Shown: positions 1 to 8,425, numbered from the stretch's first letter. The stretch is DNA of 22,053 bases from JAVBKE01 sp031554215 (GCA_031554215.1 JAVBKF010000098.1:1-22053); one strand, 5' to 3'. Notes: generated by a model from the sequence alone, not told the origin. Made by a program: numbers and translations.

Positions 1-684
1 TCCAATCCCAATCCGGCCAACATAATCATTATAGTCAAGCAGTGCTACCTGGAACTGAAGTGGCTCCTCGCGGTTATCTTGTGGTGCCGGGATGCATTCC
101 ATAATTTTTTCAAATAAAGGCTCAAGTGTCTCTTCTTGATCAGCTGGGTTGTCACTTAAACTTGACGTCCCGTTAATCCCTGAAGCATAAATTACAGGGA
201 ATTCTAACTGACTGTCGTCGGCACCAAGTTCAATAAACAAATCAATTGTTTCGTCAACAACTTCTTTAGGACGAGCAAAATCGCGGTCAACTTTATTGAC
301 AACAACGATGACTTGAAGATGCTGCTCAAGCGCTTTTTTCAAAACAAAACGCGTTTGCGGCATACAGCCTTCATATGCATCAATAACAAGTAGAACACCA
401 TCAACCATTTTCATGATTCGTTCTACCTCACCGCCAAAATCGGCATGTCCTGGTGTATCGAGAATGTTAATCCAGTTCTCTTTATAATTAACCCCGGTAT
501 TCTTCGCTAGAATCGTGATACCGCGCTCTCTTTCAAGATCATTTGAATCCATTGCCCGCTCTTCAACATGTTCGTTGACCCGGAATGTTCCTGCTTGTTT
601 TAATAGTTGATCCACTAGGGTTGTTTTCCCATGGTCAACGTGGGCAATAATAGCAATATTACGAATATCTTCTCTTAACTTCAA
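1..684 (-). CDS. typA: TypA/BipA ribosome-associated GTPase, 5' part (228 codons visible)
   Basis: Translational GTPase that binds the 70S ribosome and supports 50S assembly and stress adaptation. The visible N-terminal G domain has all the GTP motifs: P-loop AHVDHGKT at residues 14-21, switch I RGITI, G3 DTPGHADFGG, G4 NKVDR and a G5-region YASGING. It reads MKLREDIRNIAIIAHVDHGK onward, as TypA proteins do. The start is TTG at 684-682, with AGGAGA seven bases upstream. An extended -10 (TG-A-TATAAT) lies at 765-773 on the minus strand. The frame stays open to the left edge, so domain II and the C-terminus lie outside the window. It is divergent from the small YlaF-like gene. The family assignment is certain; only the far end is missing. 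Confidence 0.96.
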   Translation of the reverse strand, partial: MKLREDIRNIAIIAHVDHGKTTLVDQLLKQAGTFRVNEHVEERAMDSNDLERERGITILAKNTGVNYKENWINILDTPGHADFGGEVERIMKMVDGVLLVIDAYEGCMPQTRFVLKKALEQHLQVIVVVNKVDRDFARPKEVVDETIDLFIELGADDSQLEFPVIYASGINGTSSLSDNPADQEETLEPLFEKIMECIPAPQDNREEPLQFQVALLDYNDYVGRIGIG

Positions 685-838
685 ATTTGCGTCTCCTTCA
701 TCGGAAAGCCTTTTTCAAAACTCTCCATCAATAGTACGTGCTTATTTTTTAAAATAACTTGTAAATTATATCATACCTTAGTGGATTCAACTGCAAAAAT
801 CGTTTAAAATAAAGAAAAAAGATTAGGAGTTGTCTAAG

Positions 839-1033
839 TTGAACCAGAAATCGAGAAGAATTCTCTTCTTAACACTAGCCATTATGGCAGGATTTAGTCT
901 ATTACTACTTGGACTTGCTTTTGCATTTGGTTCCAAAGAAACAGTCACACTCAGCGCTACGCTGTGGGTACTCATTATGGTACTAAGCTTTCTGCTAAAG
1001 CGCAAGCTTTCAAATAATGAAGATCAGGAATAG
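839..1033 (+). CDS. small two-helix membrane protein, YlaF-like (DUF5325 type)
   Basis: A 64-residue protein with two hydrophobic segments (about residues 8-29 and 41-57) and a short polar tail with basic residues then an acidic end (LKRKLSNNEDQE). It is probably an integral membrane protein of unknown function. I chose TTG at 839 because TTAGGAG at 823-829 lies nine bases before it; the TTG at 830 directly abuts that ribosome binding site. In Bacillus a protein of this size and shape (YlaF, DUF5325) lies between suhB and typA, exactly the neighbours here, although in this window the three genes are not all on one strand. Family membership rests on context and topology rather than on strong sequence identity. 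Confidence 0.65.
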   Translation: MNQKSRRILFLTLAIMAGFSLLLLGLAFAFGSKETVTLSATLWVLIMVLSFLLKRKLSNNEDQE

Positions 1034-1055
1034 ATAGAACTCACTCTCGTTTTTC

Positions 1056-1389
1056 CTAAGGCGTGTTTGAAAGAGATCTGCGAAAAGGTTTTGACAAGAA
1101 TTTTTCGATTAGCGCGGAGGGCCATCAACAGTTGCTTCACTATCGTTTCAGGCTGTTCTGACTTGCACGCTTCTGGCTAATCTGTGGTGCAGATTAGCGT
1201 CATGGAAAAAACCGCAAATACCGGTAGTGTTTTCCTTTCTGTTTTAAATCTTTGATTTAGCAATCAGAAGAGACAGCACACGTCGCCCTAGCGAAGCTTA
1301 GCAACAACGTACTGCTAAGCTTTTTTTCGACAAATCTAGGCGGAAATTTTATGAAAGCTTTCATGAAATTTTTTTCAGGCACGCCTTAG
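1056..1389. repeat. MITE-like or structured element with inverted termini
   Basis: The left end, CCTAAGGCGTGTTTGAAA (about 1055-1072), is the inverted complement of the right end, TTTCAGGCACGCCTTAG (about 1373-1389), with a perfect 10-base core (CTAAGGCGTG / CACGCCTTAG). Inside are further perfect or near-perfect hairpins: GCTAATCTG/CAGATTAGC (1176-1198), AAGCTTAGCA/TGCTAAGCTT with a T-run (1295-1328), and AAATTTTATGAAAG/CTTTCATGAAATTT (about 1345-1370). There is no convincing ORF inside. The size (about 335 bp), closed ends and lack of coding capacity suggest a non-autonomous repeat or a large structured RNA. No target-site duplication is obvious. That it is dispersed in the genome is inference. 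Confidence 0.5.
1294..1328 (+). terminator. rho-independent terminator-like hairpin inside the 1056-1389 element
   Basis: A perfect 10-bp stem, AAGCTTAGCA / TGCTAAGCTT, with a nine-base loop is followed directly by a run of T on the plus strand. It could end transcription from the YlaF-like gene, or belong to the structured element itself. Confidence 0.55.
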
Positions 1390-1478
1390 CGATGGTGCGT
1401 TTTTATTTTCAACTATTATTTTTCTCCAAGAATAAACAAACCAAACCCTTTTACAAAAAAATAATCTGTTTCATCCTT

Positions 1479-2300
1479 CTAGCACTCATCCTCTGCAGGA
1501 ATATTGACCTGATATTGACGATAAAACGCTTGATGAAAACCGGGCTTCGAGACAAACAATGACCCCCTCCGAAGTACATTCACAGCCTCGCCGCTAAACG
1601 TTGTCATCTCTGCGCCAACCTCATTCATCAGCACAATGCCCGCTGCAAAATCCCAAGGCGCTAAGTACATTGACATATACGCATCAAAACGGCCACAGGC
1701 CACATATGCAATTTGGATTGAAGCTGCCCCCAGCGCTCTCATACCACGCACATCAGCGGCAAATCGCAGCATAACTTCATGATCAATGAGCTTATTTTTT
1801 CGCAAAAAACCCGCATTAATCGCTACCAGTGCTTCTGGAATTCCGGTTTCGGTCAGTTTAGGCAACCGGTTCCCATTTAAAAAAGCACCACTGCCACGAA
1901 CTGCGTGAAATAGTTCACGACTCATGACATCATAAATAAGACCAATTTCACCAACACCATCGACGAAAATAGCAACTGAAATCGCAAAATTTCTTTTTTG
2001 ATGAATGAAATTCATTGTGCCATCAAGCGGATCAATAATCCAAAGGACACCTTTAGTATCAGCAATTTGATGGCCACTTCCTTCTTCAGCAAGAATCAAA
2101 TGTGCCGGATATGCTTTCTGTATTTTTTCAGAAAAGTACCGCTCAATTTCATGATCCATTTCTGTGACAAGGTCCTTTTCGTCAGCCTTTGTACTGACTT
2201 TTAATTCCCCATGCAGTCCAGCTTTTATCACTTCGCCAGCTTCAATAATCCAATCTCTTGCATCAGAAAATATCTGTTCAATCTCACTCAAGCCATTCAC
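1479..2300 (-). CDS. suhB: inositol monophosphatase family protein (SuhB/YktC-like)
   Basis: Mg2+-dependent, Li+-sensitive phosphatase-fold enzyme of the inositol monophosphatase/FBPase superfamily, 273 residues, the usual length. It shows the metal-binding signatures: the EEGSG glutamate (about residue 73), WIIDPLDGTMNF (about residues 87-98) and the C-terminal APWDFAAGIVLMNEVG. These supply the Glu, two Asp and second-helix Asp ligands. The start is GTG at 2300; a TTG three codons later is also possible because the ribosome binding site (GAGA/GAGAGTGA) is weak. The N-terminal helix matches the start of B. subtilis YktC as I remember it. Substrate specificity cannot be read from the sequence. 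It is convergent with the YlaF-like gene and divergent from the DUF1885 gene. Confidence 0.93.
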   Translation of the reverse strand: MNGLSEIEQIFSDARDWIIEAGEVIKAGLHGELKVSTKADEKDLVTEMDHEIERYFSEKIQKAYPAHLILAEEGSGHQIADTKGVLWIIDPLDGTMNFIHQKRNFAISVAIFVDGVGEIGLIYDVMSRELFHAVRGSGAFLNGNRLPKLTETGIPEALVAINAGFLRKNKLIDHEVMLRFAADVRGMRALGAASIQIAYVACGRFDAYMSMYLAPWDFAAGIVLMNEVGAEMTTFSGEAVNVLRRGSLFVSKPGFHQAFYRQYQVNIPAEDEC

Positions 2301-2430
2301 TCTCTTTTCATTTATCTAAAAAACAACTTTCCAACTGATTAGACGAGCATTTATTAAGAAAGCCTACGGCACATTCTCTGAAAAAATAACGCTTAAAAGC
2401 AGTATATCAAAAAAAATGGAAAGCAAACAA

Positions 2431-2459
2431 TTTTCAAATGACTGCAGAAATGGTAGAAT
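2431..2459 (+). promoter_or_regulatory. candidate sigma-A promoter of the DUF1885-def unit
   Basis: TTTTCA (2431-2436) and TAGAAT (2454-2459) are separated by exactly 17 bases. Transcription would start about 2466, just ahead of the AGCGGAGG ribosome binding site and the ATG at 2497. This argues against the longer reading frame that begins at 2416. Confidence 0.45.
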
Positions 2460-2496
2460 TGACTCATTGAACCCTTTTGAAGCGGAGGCATTTCAA

Positions 2497-2901
2497 ATGA
2501 AAAGTGCGACAATACAGTTAATTGATGCATCAATCCAGCAAACTATCACAATTGAAGAAGTAAAAAACCTATTCAAAATTTACCAAGAAAAAAATAGAAA
2601 AACTGGCGAACAGCTTTCTTGGACATATGATCGCTATACTTTTCCATATGACACTCAGGATCAAATAAATGAAGGAAAGCCCTGGATATACCTCCACGGA
2701 AAAGAAGACGGCTACCACATTATCGCGATTGGTGTCGAGACTAACGCAGGACAATCAAAGATTCGTATCGTATTATCTGCACAGTCAACCCATGGTGATC
2801 GAAACAAAGCTGTTGAATATTGTAAAATGCTTGGAGAGCAGTTAAAAGGTGAAGTCCATCTGTTCAATGACAGAGTCATGTACTTCTACCCAAGAAAATA
2901 A
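2497..2901 (+). CDS. DUF1885 family protein
   Basis: A 134-residue protein that I recognise as DUF1885, a small Bacillales family. A Geobacillus stearothermophilus member (Rbstp2229) has a solved structure with an FKBP-like fold. Recognisable family features are the start MKSATIQLIDASIQQTIT, the central KTGEQLSWTYDRYTFPY, and the conserved tail ELHLFN-type motif, here GEVHLFNDRVMYFYPRK. The start at 2497 has GGAGG about nine bases upstream; the frame also opens at 2416 but without a ribosome binding site. The function is unknown. It lies 19 bases upstream of peptide deformylase on the same strand, so the two are probably co-transcribed, which hints weakly at a role in nascent-protein handling. 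Confidence 0.85.
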   Translation: MKSATIQLIDASIQQTITIEEVKNLFKIYQEKNRKTGEQLSWTYDRYTFPYDTQDQINEGKPWIYLHGKEDGYHIIAIGVETNAGQSKIRIVLSAQSTHGDRNKAVEYCKMLGEQLKGEVHLFNDRVMYFYPRK

Positions 2902-2920
2902 CAACAAGGAGGCATCAAAG

Positions 2921-3475
2921 ATGCTGACAGGAAAAGAAATTATTAAAGATAACCACCCTACATTGAGAATGCGTGCACAGGATGTCGCTATGCCGCCTAG
3001 CGAAGAGGATAAGGCTACCTTACGAGACATACACGAATACATCATTAACAGTCAGAAAACAGAGTTTACGGAGAAACACGGCACAAGGTCAGGCATTGGT
3101 CTTGCTGCTCCTCAAATCAATATCTCAAAAAAAATGATTGCCGTTCATATTGTCAACAAGGATGACGTACCCACCAGTCATGCTTTTTTCAACCCAAGAG
3201 TGATCAGCCATTCAAATGAACTCACTTATATCACTTCTGGTGAAGGATGCTTATCGGTCGACGAGCCATTACCTGGTATTGTTCACAGATACGCTAAAAT
3301 CAAAATTAAAGCCCATACAATCGATGGTGAAGAAATTCAATTAACATTTACAGGTCTAGCATCCGTTTGTATCCAGCATGAAATTGACCATCTAAACGGG
3401 ATTATGTTCTACGACCATATCAACAAGTCAGACCCGTTTACACCAATTGAAGGCGCAATCGCAATCGAACGATAA
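2921..3475 (+). CDS. def: peptide deformylase (type II, Gram-positive)
   Basis: Removes the N-formyl group from nascent proteins; a metalloenzyme (usually Fe2+) acting at the ribosome exit. The 184-residue length and N-terminal extension fit the type II enzymes of Firmicutes. All three catalytic motifs are visible: GIGLAAPQ (motif 1), EGCLSV with the metal-binding Cys (motif 2), and QHEIDHLNG with the two metal-binding His and catalytic Glu (motif 3). ATG at 2921 was chosen because AAGGAGG lies about nine bases upstream; a longer in-frame reading from 2849 would overlap the DUF1885 gene. It is the second gene of the DUF1885-def unit and is followed by a terminator-like hairpin. Confidence 0.95.
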   Translation: MLTGKEIIKDNHPTLRMRAQDVAMPPSEEDKATLRDIHEYIINSQKTEFTEKHGTRSGIGLAAPQINISKKMIAVHIVNKDDVPTSHAFFNPRVISHSNELTYITSGEGCLSVDEPLPGIVHRYAKIKIKAHTIDGEEIQLTFTGLASVCIQHEIDHLNGIMFYDHINKSDPFTPIEGAIAIER

Positions 3476-3493
3476 CGATTTATCAATTAAAAG

Positions 3494-3546
3494 GGAAACT
3501 GAGACTGCCGCTAGGAACATCCAGAGCGGACAGGTCTTAGTTTTTA
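3494..3546 (+). terminator. terminator of the DUF1885-def unit
   Basis: An outer stem, AAACTGAGACTG against CAGGTCTTAGTTT (one mismatch and one bulge), encloses an inner CCGCT/AGCGG stem and ends in GTTTTTAATTT on the plus strand, about 20 bases after the deformylase stop. Confidence 0.6.
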
Positions 3547-3651
3547 ATTTGTCTGAACTTATAACAAGCTGAGATGACTCATTTGATCATGTACCGTGCC
3601 GGCAGCCACTACCATGCACAATTATCTTAGCTAATTTTCTAGAAAGCCCCA

Positions 3652-3694
3652 TAAAAAATGCGACCATCGCTATGAGAATAACGGTTGGTCGCTC
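3652..3694 (-). terminator. terminator of the ruvA-ruvB-queA-tgt-yajC transcript
   Basis: On the minus strand GCGACCA and TGGTCGC form a 7-bp stem around a 19-base loop, followed by ATTTTTTAT. It lies just after the yajC stop, as expected for the end of this operon. Confidence 0.75.
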
Positions 3695-3699
3695 TTTGT

Positions 3700-4011
3700 T
3701 TATTCTTTTGAATCAATTGCTGGTTCTTCGATAGCTGGTTGTGATGGTGCTTCAACCGTATTTTTCGACTTCACTTCTTTAATTGCATAGCGGTCAAATG
3801 TCAGTTTACTGCCATCCGGACTTTTCACAATCACAGTGATGTCTTCAATTTTCATGATTGTCCCGTGAAGGCCACCGATCGTGACAACACCATCACCAAC
3901 TTGCATTGATGTTAGCATCGTTTGTGTCGCTTTCTGACGCTTTTGTTGTGGGCGGATTAACATAAAATAAAAAATCGCAATGAATACCGCCATAAAAATT
4001 AATGGTTGCAT
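3700..4011 (-). CDS. yajC: Sec translocon accessory subunit YajC
   Basis: Small single-span inner-membrane protein that associates with SecDF and the SecYEG translocon. Of its 103 residues, the N-terminal segment MQPLIFMAVFIAIFYFMLIR is the membrane helix, followed directly by the family signature RPQQKRQK. A soluble SH3-like domain follows, with GDGVVTIGGLHGTI, the hallmark YajC core. The tail is rich in Pro/Ala/Glu (SQPAIEEPAIDSKE). ATG at 4011 has AAGGAGA about nine bases upstream. It is the last gene of the ruvA-ruvB-queA-tgt-yajC run, a gene order well known in Bacillus. Here secDF does not follow directly; convergent deformylase does. Confidence 0.95.
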   Translation of the reverse strand: MQPLIFMAVFIAIFYFMLIRPQQKRQKATQTMLTSMQVGDGVVTIGGLHGTIMKIEDITVIVKSPDGSKLTFDRYAIKEVKSKNTVEAPSQPAIEEPAIDSKE

Positions 4012-4133
4012 GGTTATTATAATCTCCTTTCTCTCTTTGATACATTGAGTGATTCCAAAACAAGTCTTTCATAAGCCTAGAAGTAGCAGCGTACCTTCCT
4101 TACATAATTTCGTAAGTCCGAATAGCCATGCTT

Positions 4134-5273
4134 CTAAAAATTTCGAGCATTAGGCAAGTTATAACCATATTGTTCAAAAAATTCTTCCCTAAAGTCACCA
4201 AGTTTGTCTTCTTTAATGGCAGCTCTGACTTGCTCCATTAATTTTAACAGAAAATGAAGGTTATGATAAGATGTTAATCTTATTCCGAATGTTTCTTCGC
4301 TCCGAATCAGATGGCGAATGTAAGCTCTGCTGTAATTTTGGCAAGTGTAACAATCACATTTCTCATCAATTGGACCAAAATCACGTGCATATTTTTCGTT
4401 TTTGATCACGACGCGTCCAGCCGATGTCATCAGCGTACCGTTTCTCGCTATCCGTGTTGGCAAGACACAATCAAACATGTCCACACCGCGAATCGCACCG
4501 TCAATCAGTGAATCCGGCGAGCCAACACCCATCAAATAGCGCGGCTTTCCACTAGGCAGAAGCGGCGTGGTAAATTCGAGCATTTCATTCATGATATCCT
4601 TCGGTTCTCCAACTGAAAGACCACCGATGGCGTACCCTGGGAAATCAAGCGATGTCAGATCCTGCGCACTGATTTTGCGCAATTCCTTATACTCTCCCCC
4701 CTGAATAATACCAAATAAACCTTGTATTTCAGTATTTGTATGCGCTTTCAAGCATCTTTCTGCCCATCTTGACGTTCGTTCAACGGAATTCTTCATGTAC
4801 TCAAAGCTCGCTGGATATGGTGGACATTCATCGAAAGCCATCATGATATCAGAGCCCAGTGCATTTTGAATTTCCATTGATTTTTCTGGCGATAGAAATA
4901 GTTTATCACCATTGATATGATTGCGAAAATGAACACCTTCCTCTTCTATTTTTCGCAAATCACTTAAACTAAATACCTGGAATCCGCCTGAGTCTGTCAG
5001 AATCGCGCCATTCCAATTCATAAATTTATGAAGACCACCGGCCTCTTTAATGATTTCATGACCTGGACGAAGCCATAAGTGATAGGTATTTCCTAGAATA
5101 ATATTAGCACCCATTCCGCTAACTTCTTCTGGCGACATTGACTTCACTGTCGCCTGTGTGCCAACTGGCATAAACGCAGGTGTTGAAAAGCTCCCGTGCG
5201 GTGTATGTACTTTACCAAGGCGAGCACCTGTCTGTTTACATGTTTTGATTAATTCATATGTGATTGCGGGCAA
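4134..5273 (-). CDS. tgt: tRNA-guanine(34) transglycosylase
   Basis: Exchanges G34 of GUN-anticodon tRNAs for preQ1 in queuosine synthesis. At 379 residues it is full length. It carries the active-site DSGGFQVF (catalytic Asp, about residue 93), the nucleophile region MFDCVLPTR (about residues 266-274), and the zinc site CDCYTC plus a downstream His in YIRHL (about residues 306-322). The start is TTG at 5273 (MPAITYELIK), with GGGGAGGA about six bases upstream. It lies between queA (63 bases upstream) and yajC, the same order as in B. subtilis. The gap to yajC (about 120 bases) shows no separate promoter that I trust. Confidence 0.97.
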   Translation of the reverse strand: MPAITYELIKTCKQTGARLGKVHTPHGSFSTPAFMPVGTQATVKSMSPEEVSGMGANIILGNTYHLWLRPGHEIIKEAGGLHKFMNWNGAILTDSGGFQVFSLSDLRKIEEEGVHFRNHINGDKLFLSPEKSMEIQNALGSDIMMAFDECPPYPASFEYMKNSVERTSRWAERCLKAHTNTEIQGLFGIIQGGEYKELRKISAQDLTSLDFPGYAIGGLSVGEPKDIMNEMLEFTTPLLPSGKPRYLMGVGSPDSLIDGAIRGVDMFDCVLPTRIARNGTLMTSAGRVVIKNEKYARDFGPIDEKCDCYTCQNYSRAYIRHLIRSEETFGIRLTSYHNLHFLLKLMEQVRAAIKEDKLGDFREEFFEQYGYNLPNARNF

Positions 5274-5336
5274 ACCGAATCCTCCCCTATATAGATGATT
5301 ATTTTATTTTACTCGAATCAGACCTAATTTAATAGG

Positions 5337-6365
5337 TTATTTAATGAACATGGCATCGCCAAAACTGAAAAAACGGTATTCTTCATCTACAGCGATTTGA
5401 TATGCTCGAAGCATATTTTCACGGCTAGAAAGCGCACTAACAAGCATGATCAGTGTTGACTTAGGCAAATGAAAGTTCGTAATCATCCCATCAATTGCTA
5501 GAAATTGATAGCCAGGATAAATAAAAATATTCGTCCATCCGCTGGCCTCAGTAAACTGACCATTGCCCGCTTGAGCAATCGTCTCGAGTGTCCGTGCCGA
5601 AGTCGTTCCTACAGCATAAACTTTTCTGCCACTTGCCTTTGCACGATTAAGAATCTGTGCTGTTTCAGCATTCATCGAATAATATTCAGAATGCATCTCG
5701 TGCGCCTCAATCGTATCCACAGCTACTGGTCTGAACGTTCCAAGTCCTACATGTAACGTAATAAATGCAAGGGTAACACCCATTCTACTCAGTTCTGAAA
5801 GCAGTTCTTCTGTGAAATGAAGGCCAGCTGTTGGTGCGGCTGCGGAGCCCTGCTCTTTTGCATAAACCGTTTGGTAACGATCCTTATCCTCTAGTTGCTC
5901 CCGAATATAAGGTGGTAATGGCATTTCACCAAGTTGATCAAGAATTTCAATAAAGATGCCCTGATAATGAAACGCGAGAACGCGACCACCTTGATCGCCT
6001 TCAGCGACACATACGGCTGTTAACCTGCCATCTCCAAACGAAATTTTCGTACCAACACGAATTCTTTTCGCCGGCTTCACAAGTGTTTCCCATACATCCC
6101 CTGCAGTGTTCTTAAGCAGTAACACTTCAATATGCGCATCGGTATCCGTTTTTCTCCCGTACAGCCGGGCGGGCAATACCTTTGTATTATTTAGGACGAG
6201 ACAGTCTCCAGCCTGCAAAAAATGCTTCAATTGATGGAAATGACTATGCTGCGTATGCCCGGATTCCTTATCTACAACCATCAAGCGGCTATTCGCGCGC
6301 ACTGCCAGTGGTGTTTGAGCAATTAAGTGGGGCGGTAAATCAAAATCATACAAATCAACTCTCAT
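5337..6365 (-). CDS. queA: S-adenosylmethionine:tRNA ribosyltransferase-isomerase
   Basis: Transfers and isomerises the ribosyl moiety of SAM onto preQ1 in tRNA, making epoxyqueuosine; it acts directly after Tgt. The 342-residue length is typical. Family motifs are YDFDLPPHLIAQTP at the N-terminus, LNNTKVLPARLYG, TAGLHFTEELL and LHVGLGTFRPV. ATG at 6365 begins MRVDLYDFDL, the standard QueA start, although the ribosome binding site is poor: GAAGGGA lies about 20 bases away. The gene may therefore depend on translation from the upstream ruvB message or on message folding. It is co-directional with ruvB, separated by 126 bases. Confidence 0.97.
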   Translation of the reverse strand: MRVDLYDFDLPPHLIAQTPLAVRANSRLMVVDKESGHTQHSHFHQLKHFLQAGDCLVLNNTKVLPARLYGRKTDTDAHIEVLLLKNTAGDVWETLVKPAKRIRVGTKISFGDGRLTAVCVAEGDQGGRVLAFHYQGIFIEILDQLGEMPLPPYIREQLEDKDRYQTVYAKEQGSAAAPTAGLHFTEELLSELSRMGVTLAFITLHVGLGTFRPVAVDTIEAHEMHSEYYSMNAETAQILNRAKASGRKVYAVGTTSARTLETIAQAGNGQFTEASGWTNIFIYPGYQFLAIDGMITNFHLPKSTLIMLVSALSSRENMLRAYQIAVDEEYRFFSFGDAMFIK

Positions 6366-6491
6366 ATCGCTTTTAGAACAATCCCTTCAAATTTTAAATT
6401 GGACTACTTCATCGGCTTCAAAAACAAATCACACCTCTAAAACGATTGTCACGATAACGACACATGGCAACACGTTCCTGGTGGTACTGAT

Positions 6492-7526
6492 TTAGTTATC
6501 TAAATTCAATTGTTGCTGAACACCATCAGGCAGATTTCTTCGCACATTAAAATGATGGTACACTAAATCAGAAGCAACACGCCCTCTTGGTGTTCGCTGA
6601 ATAAAACCAATTTGCAGAAGGTAGGGTTCATAGACGTCTTCAATTGTCCCAGCATCCTCGCCAATTGTTGCAGCAATTGTTTCAAGACCTACCGGCCCAC
6701 CTCGAAACTTCTCAATAATGCCAAGCAGAAGCTTTCTGTCAATTTGATCGAGTCCTACTTTATCAACCTGCATTAACTCCAGTGCGTAGTCCGCGATAGC
6801 AAATGTCGTTCTCCCGTCCCCTTTCACCTGAGCAAAGTCACGAACCCGGCGAAGTAACCGATTCGCAATTCTTGGTGTTCCCCGCGAGCGCCTAGCAATC
6901 TCAGATGCCGCTTCCTCGTCAATTTCTGTCTCCAAAATATCCGCTGTTCTCGTTACGATTTCTCTTAGTTGTGATTCATTGTAATACTCCAAGCGAGAAA
7001 TAACACCAAAACGATCACGAAGTGGCGCTGACAAGTTTCCAGCACGCGTTGTCGCACCCACAAGCGTAAACGGCGGCAACTCAACCCTAACCGAACGTGC
7101 CCCTGCCTCTTTTCCAATGATGATATCAAGACAGAAATCTTCCATCGCAGGATAGAGGATTTCTTCAATCGCTTTTGGAAGCCGATGTATTTCATCTATA
7201 AAAAGTACATCACCTGGTTTCAGCGAACTGAGAATCGCCGCAAGATCACCAGCGCGTTCAATTGCTGGTCCGGATGTTGTCCGAAGCTGTACACCCATCT
7301 CATTAGCAATAATCGCTGCAAGTGTCGTCTTCCCGAGTCCTGGGGGACCATAAAGCAATACATGATCCAAGGTTTCATCACGGTATTTTGCAGCTTCAAT
7401 AAATATCCGCATGTTTTCCTTTACTTTATCCTGACCGATATATTGATTCAATGTTTGTGGACGCAAGCTATATTCAAAGCCATCTTCACTTTCTACACTG
7501 CCACCATCTACAATACGATCTTCCAT
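6492..7526 (-). CDS. ruvB: Holliday junction branch migration ATPase RuvB
   Basis: AAA+ hexameric motor that drives branch migration with RuvA. At 344 residues it is full length. The order is: N-terminal LRPQTLNQYIGQ (about residues 22-33), Walker A GPPGLGKT (about residues 60-67), Walker B LFIDEIHRL, sensor I GATTRAG, the arginine-finger region APLRDRFG, and a C-terminal winged helix ending in GRVASDLVYHHF (TPRGR motif). ATG at 7526 has AGGTGAG five bases upstream. It is preceded by ruvA with an 85-base gap and followed by queA. Confidence 0.98.
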   Translation of the reverse strand: MEDRIVDGGSVESEDGFEYSLRPQTLNQYIGQDKVKENMRIFIEAAKYRDETLDHVLLYGPPGLGKTTLAAIIANEMGVQLRTTSGPAIERAGDLAAILSSLKPGDVLFIDEIHRLPKAIEEILYPAMEDFCLDIIIGKEAGARSVRVELPPFTLVGATTRAGNLSAPLRDRFGVISRLEYYNESQLREIVTRTADILETEIDEEAASEIARRSRGTPRIANRLLRRVRDFAQVKGDGRTTFAIADYALELMQVDKVGLDQIDRKLLLGIIEKFRGGPVGLETIAATIGEDAGTIEDVYEPYLLQIGFIQRTPRGRVASDLVYHHFNVRRNLPDGVQQQLNLDN

Positions 7527-7611
7527 TTACTCACCTGCTCTATCTCCAAATATGACGAGATAACGACTATTTTCTATTCAAAAACACTATAAAAATAAAC
7601 AAAGTCACGCA

Positions 7612-8208
7612 TTATTTCAACATCATTTTTAATGCTAGCTTGATATATTCTTCTGTTGTACACGATTCACTCGCCAGTACCTTCGTTGTCTTTGCCAGCT
7701 CTTTCTCAGAATAGCCAAGTGCCTGAAGCGCTTGGATGGCTTCTAAAAGATTCTCATCTGCAAATACCTGTTGTACGCTCGTTCCAACGATATCACCATC
7801 TGCTGTAAATTCCTTCAGCTTGCCTTTAAGGTCGAGAATAATTTGTCTCGCCGTCTTTTTACCGACACCCGGAAACTTCACTAGATAAGCCTCATTTTCC
7901 GACTCAATAGCCTGAACGACATGGCTCACTTGTCCGGAAGCAAGTACAGCTAATGCGCCCTTGGGACCAATACCAGTGACATTAATCAACTTGATAAAGA
8001 ACTTTCGCTCTTCCCGGCTAGAAAACCCATACAATGCTTCAAAATCCTCGCGAACATGATGGTAGACAAAAATCTTCACAAGTTCACCCACTTGCCCTTG
8101 AAATGCAAAAGGATTGGGAACAACAAGTAAATAACCAACGCCACTTGTTTCAACCGTAATAAACTCCGGACAAACATAATCCAACCGGCCATTTATGTAT
8201 TCAAACAT
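7612..8208 (-). CDS. ruvA: Holliday junction branch migration complex subunit RuvA
   Basis: Tetrameric DNA-binding partner of RuvB that recognises the four-way junction. The protein of 198 residues starts MFEYINGRLDYVCPEFI, the usual RuvA N-terminus. The OB-fold domain I spans about residues 1-62. Two helix-hairpin-helix motifs follow (LINVTGIGPKGALAVL and LVKFPGVGKKTARQIILDL), then a flexible linker and domain III at the C-terminus that contacts RuvB (LQALGYSEKELAK). I chose ATG at 8208 (GAGGGA upstream) over an in-frame ATG at 8289, which would add 27 residues foreign to the family. It is first in the operon; a sigma-A promoter lies at 8336-8364. Confidence 0.97.
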   Translation of the reverse strand: MFEYINGRLDYVCPEFITVETSGVGYLLVVPNPFAFQGQVGELVKIFVYHHVREDFEALYGFSSREERKFFIKLINVTGIGPKGALAVLASGQVSHVVQAIESENEAYLVKFPGVGKKTARQIILDLKGKLKEFTADGDIVGTSVQQVFADENLLEAIQALQALGYSEKELAKTTKVLASESCTTEEYIKLALKMMLK

Positions 8209-8335
8209 TTGTTTCCCTCTCAGTCTTAGGCTTGCATAATTATTGAACAATAAACCTTCTTGACAAACCAAACCCACCTGTAATGTCATACAAGCGGGAT
8301 TTTTTCTGCTTTTTCATAGCGATGATACCATTTTC

Positions 8336-8364
8336 ATTGTAACACCTATCAGCACAATTTTCAA
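8336..8364 (-). promoter_or_regulatory. sigma-A promoter of the ruvA operon
   Basis: On the minus strand TTGAAA (8364-8359) and TACAAT (8341-8336) are separated by exactly 17 bases, a near-consensus housekeeping promoter. It leaves a leader of about 120 bases before the ruvA ATG. No LexA-type site was recognised. Confidence 0.7.
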
Positions 8365-8392
8365 AACTACCTTGCCAGATTTAATAGAAAAT

Positions 8393-8425
8393 CGGCTCAA
8401 ACATCCGCATGTTTTGAACCATTTT
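8393..8425. terminator. bidirectional terminator-like hairpin upstream of the ruvA promoter
   Basis: GGCTCAAACAT / ATGTTTTGAACC forms a stem of about 11 bp with one bulge, followed by ATTTTTCA on the plus strand and GATTTTCT on the minus strand. It sits between the adhesin terminator and the ruvA promoter and would insulate ruvA from upstream transcription. Confidence 0.45.

Noticed and set aside
4012..4133. preQ1 riboswitch near tgt
   Set aside because: The gap lies downstream of tgt, not in a leader, and no preQ1-I/II core was seen there or upstream of queA.
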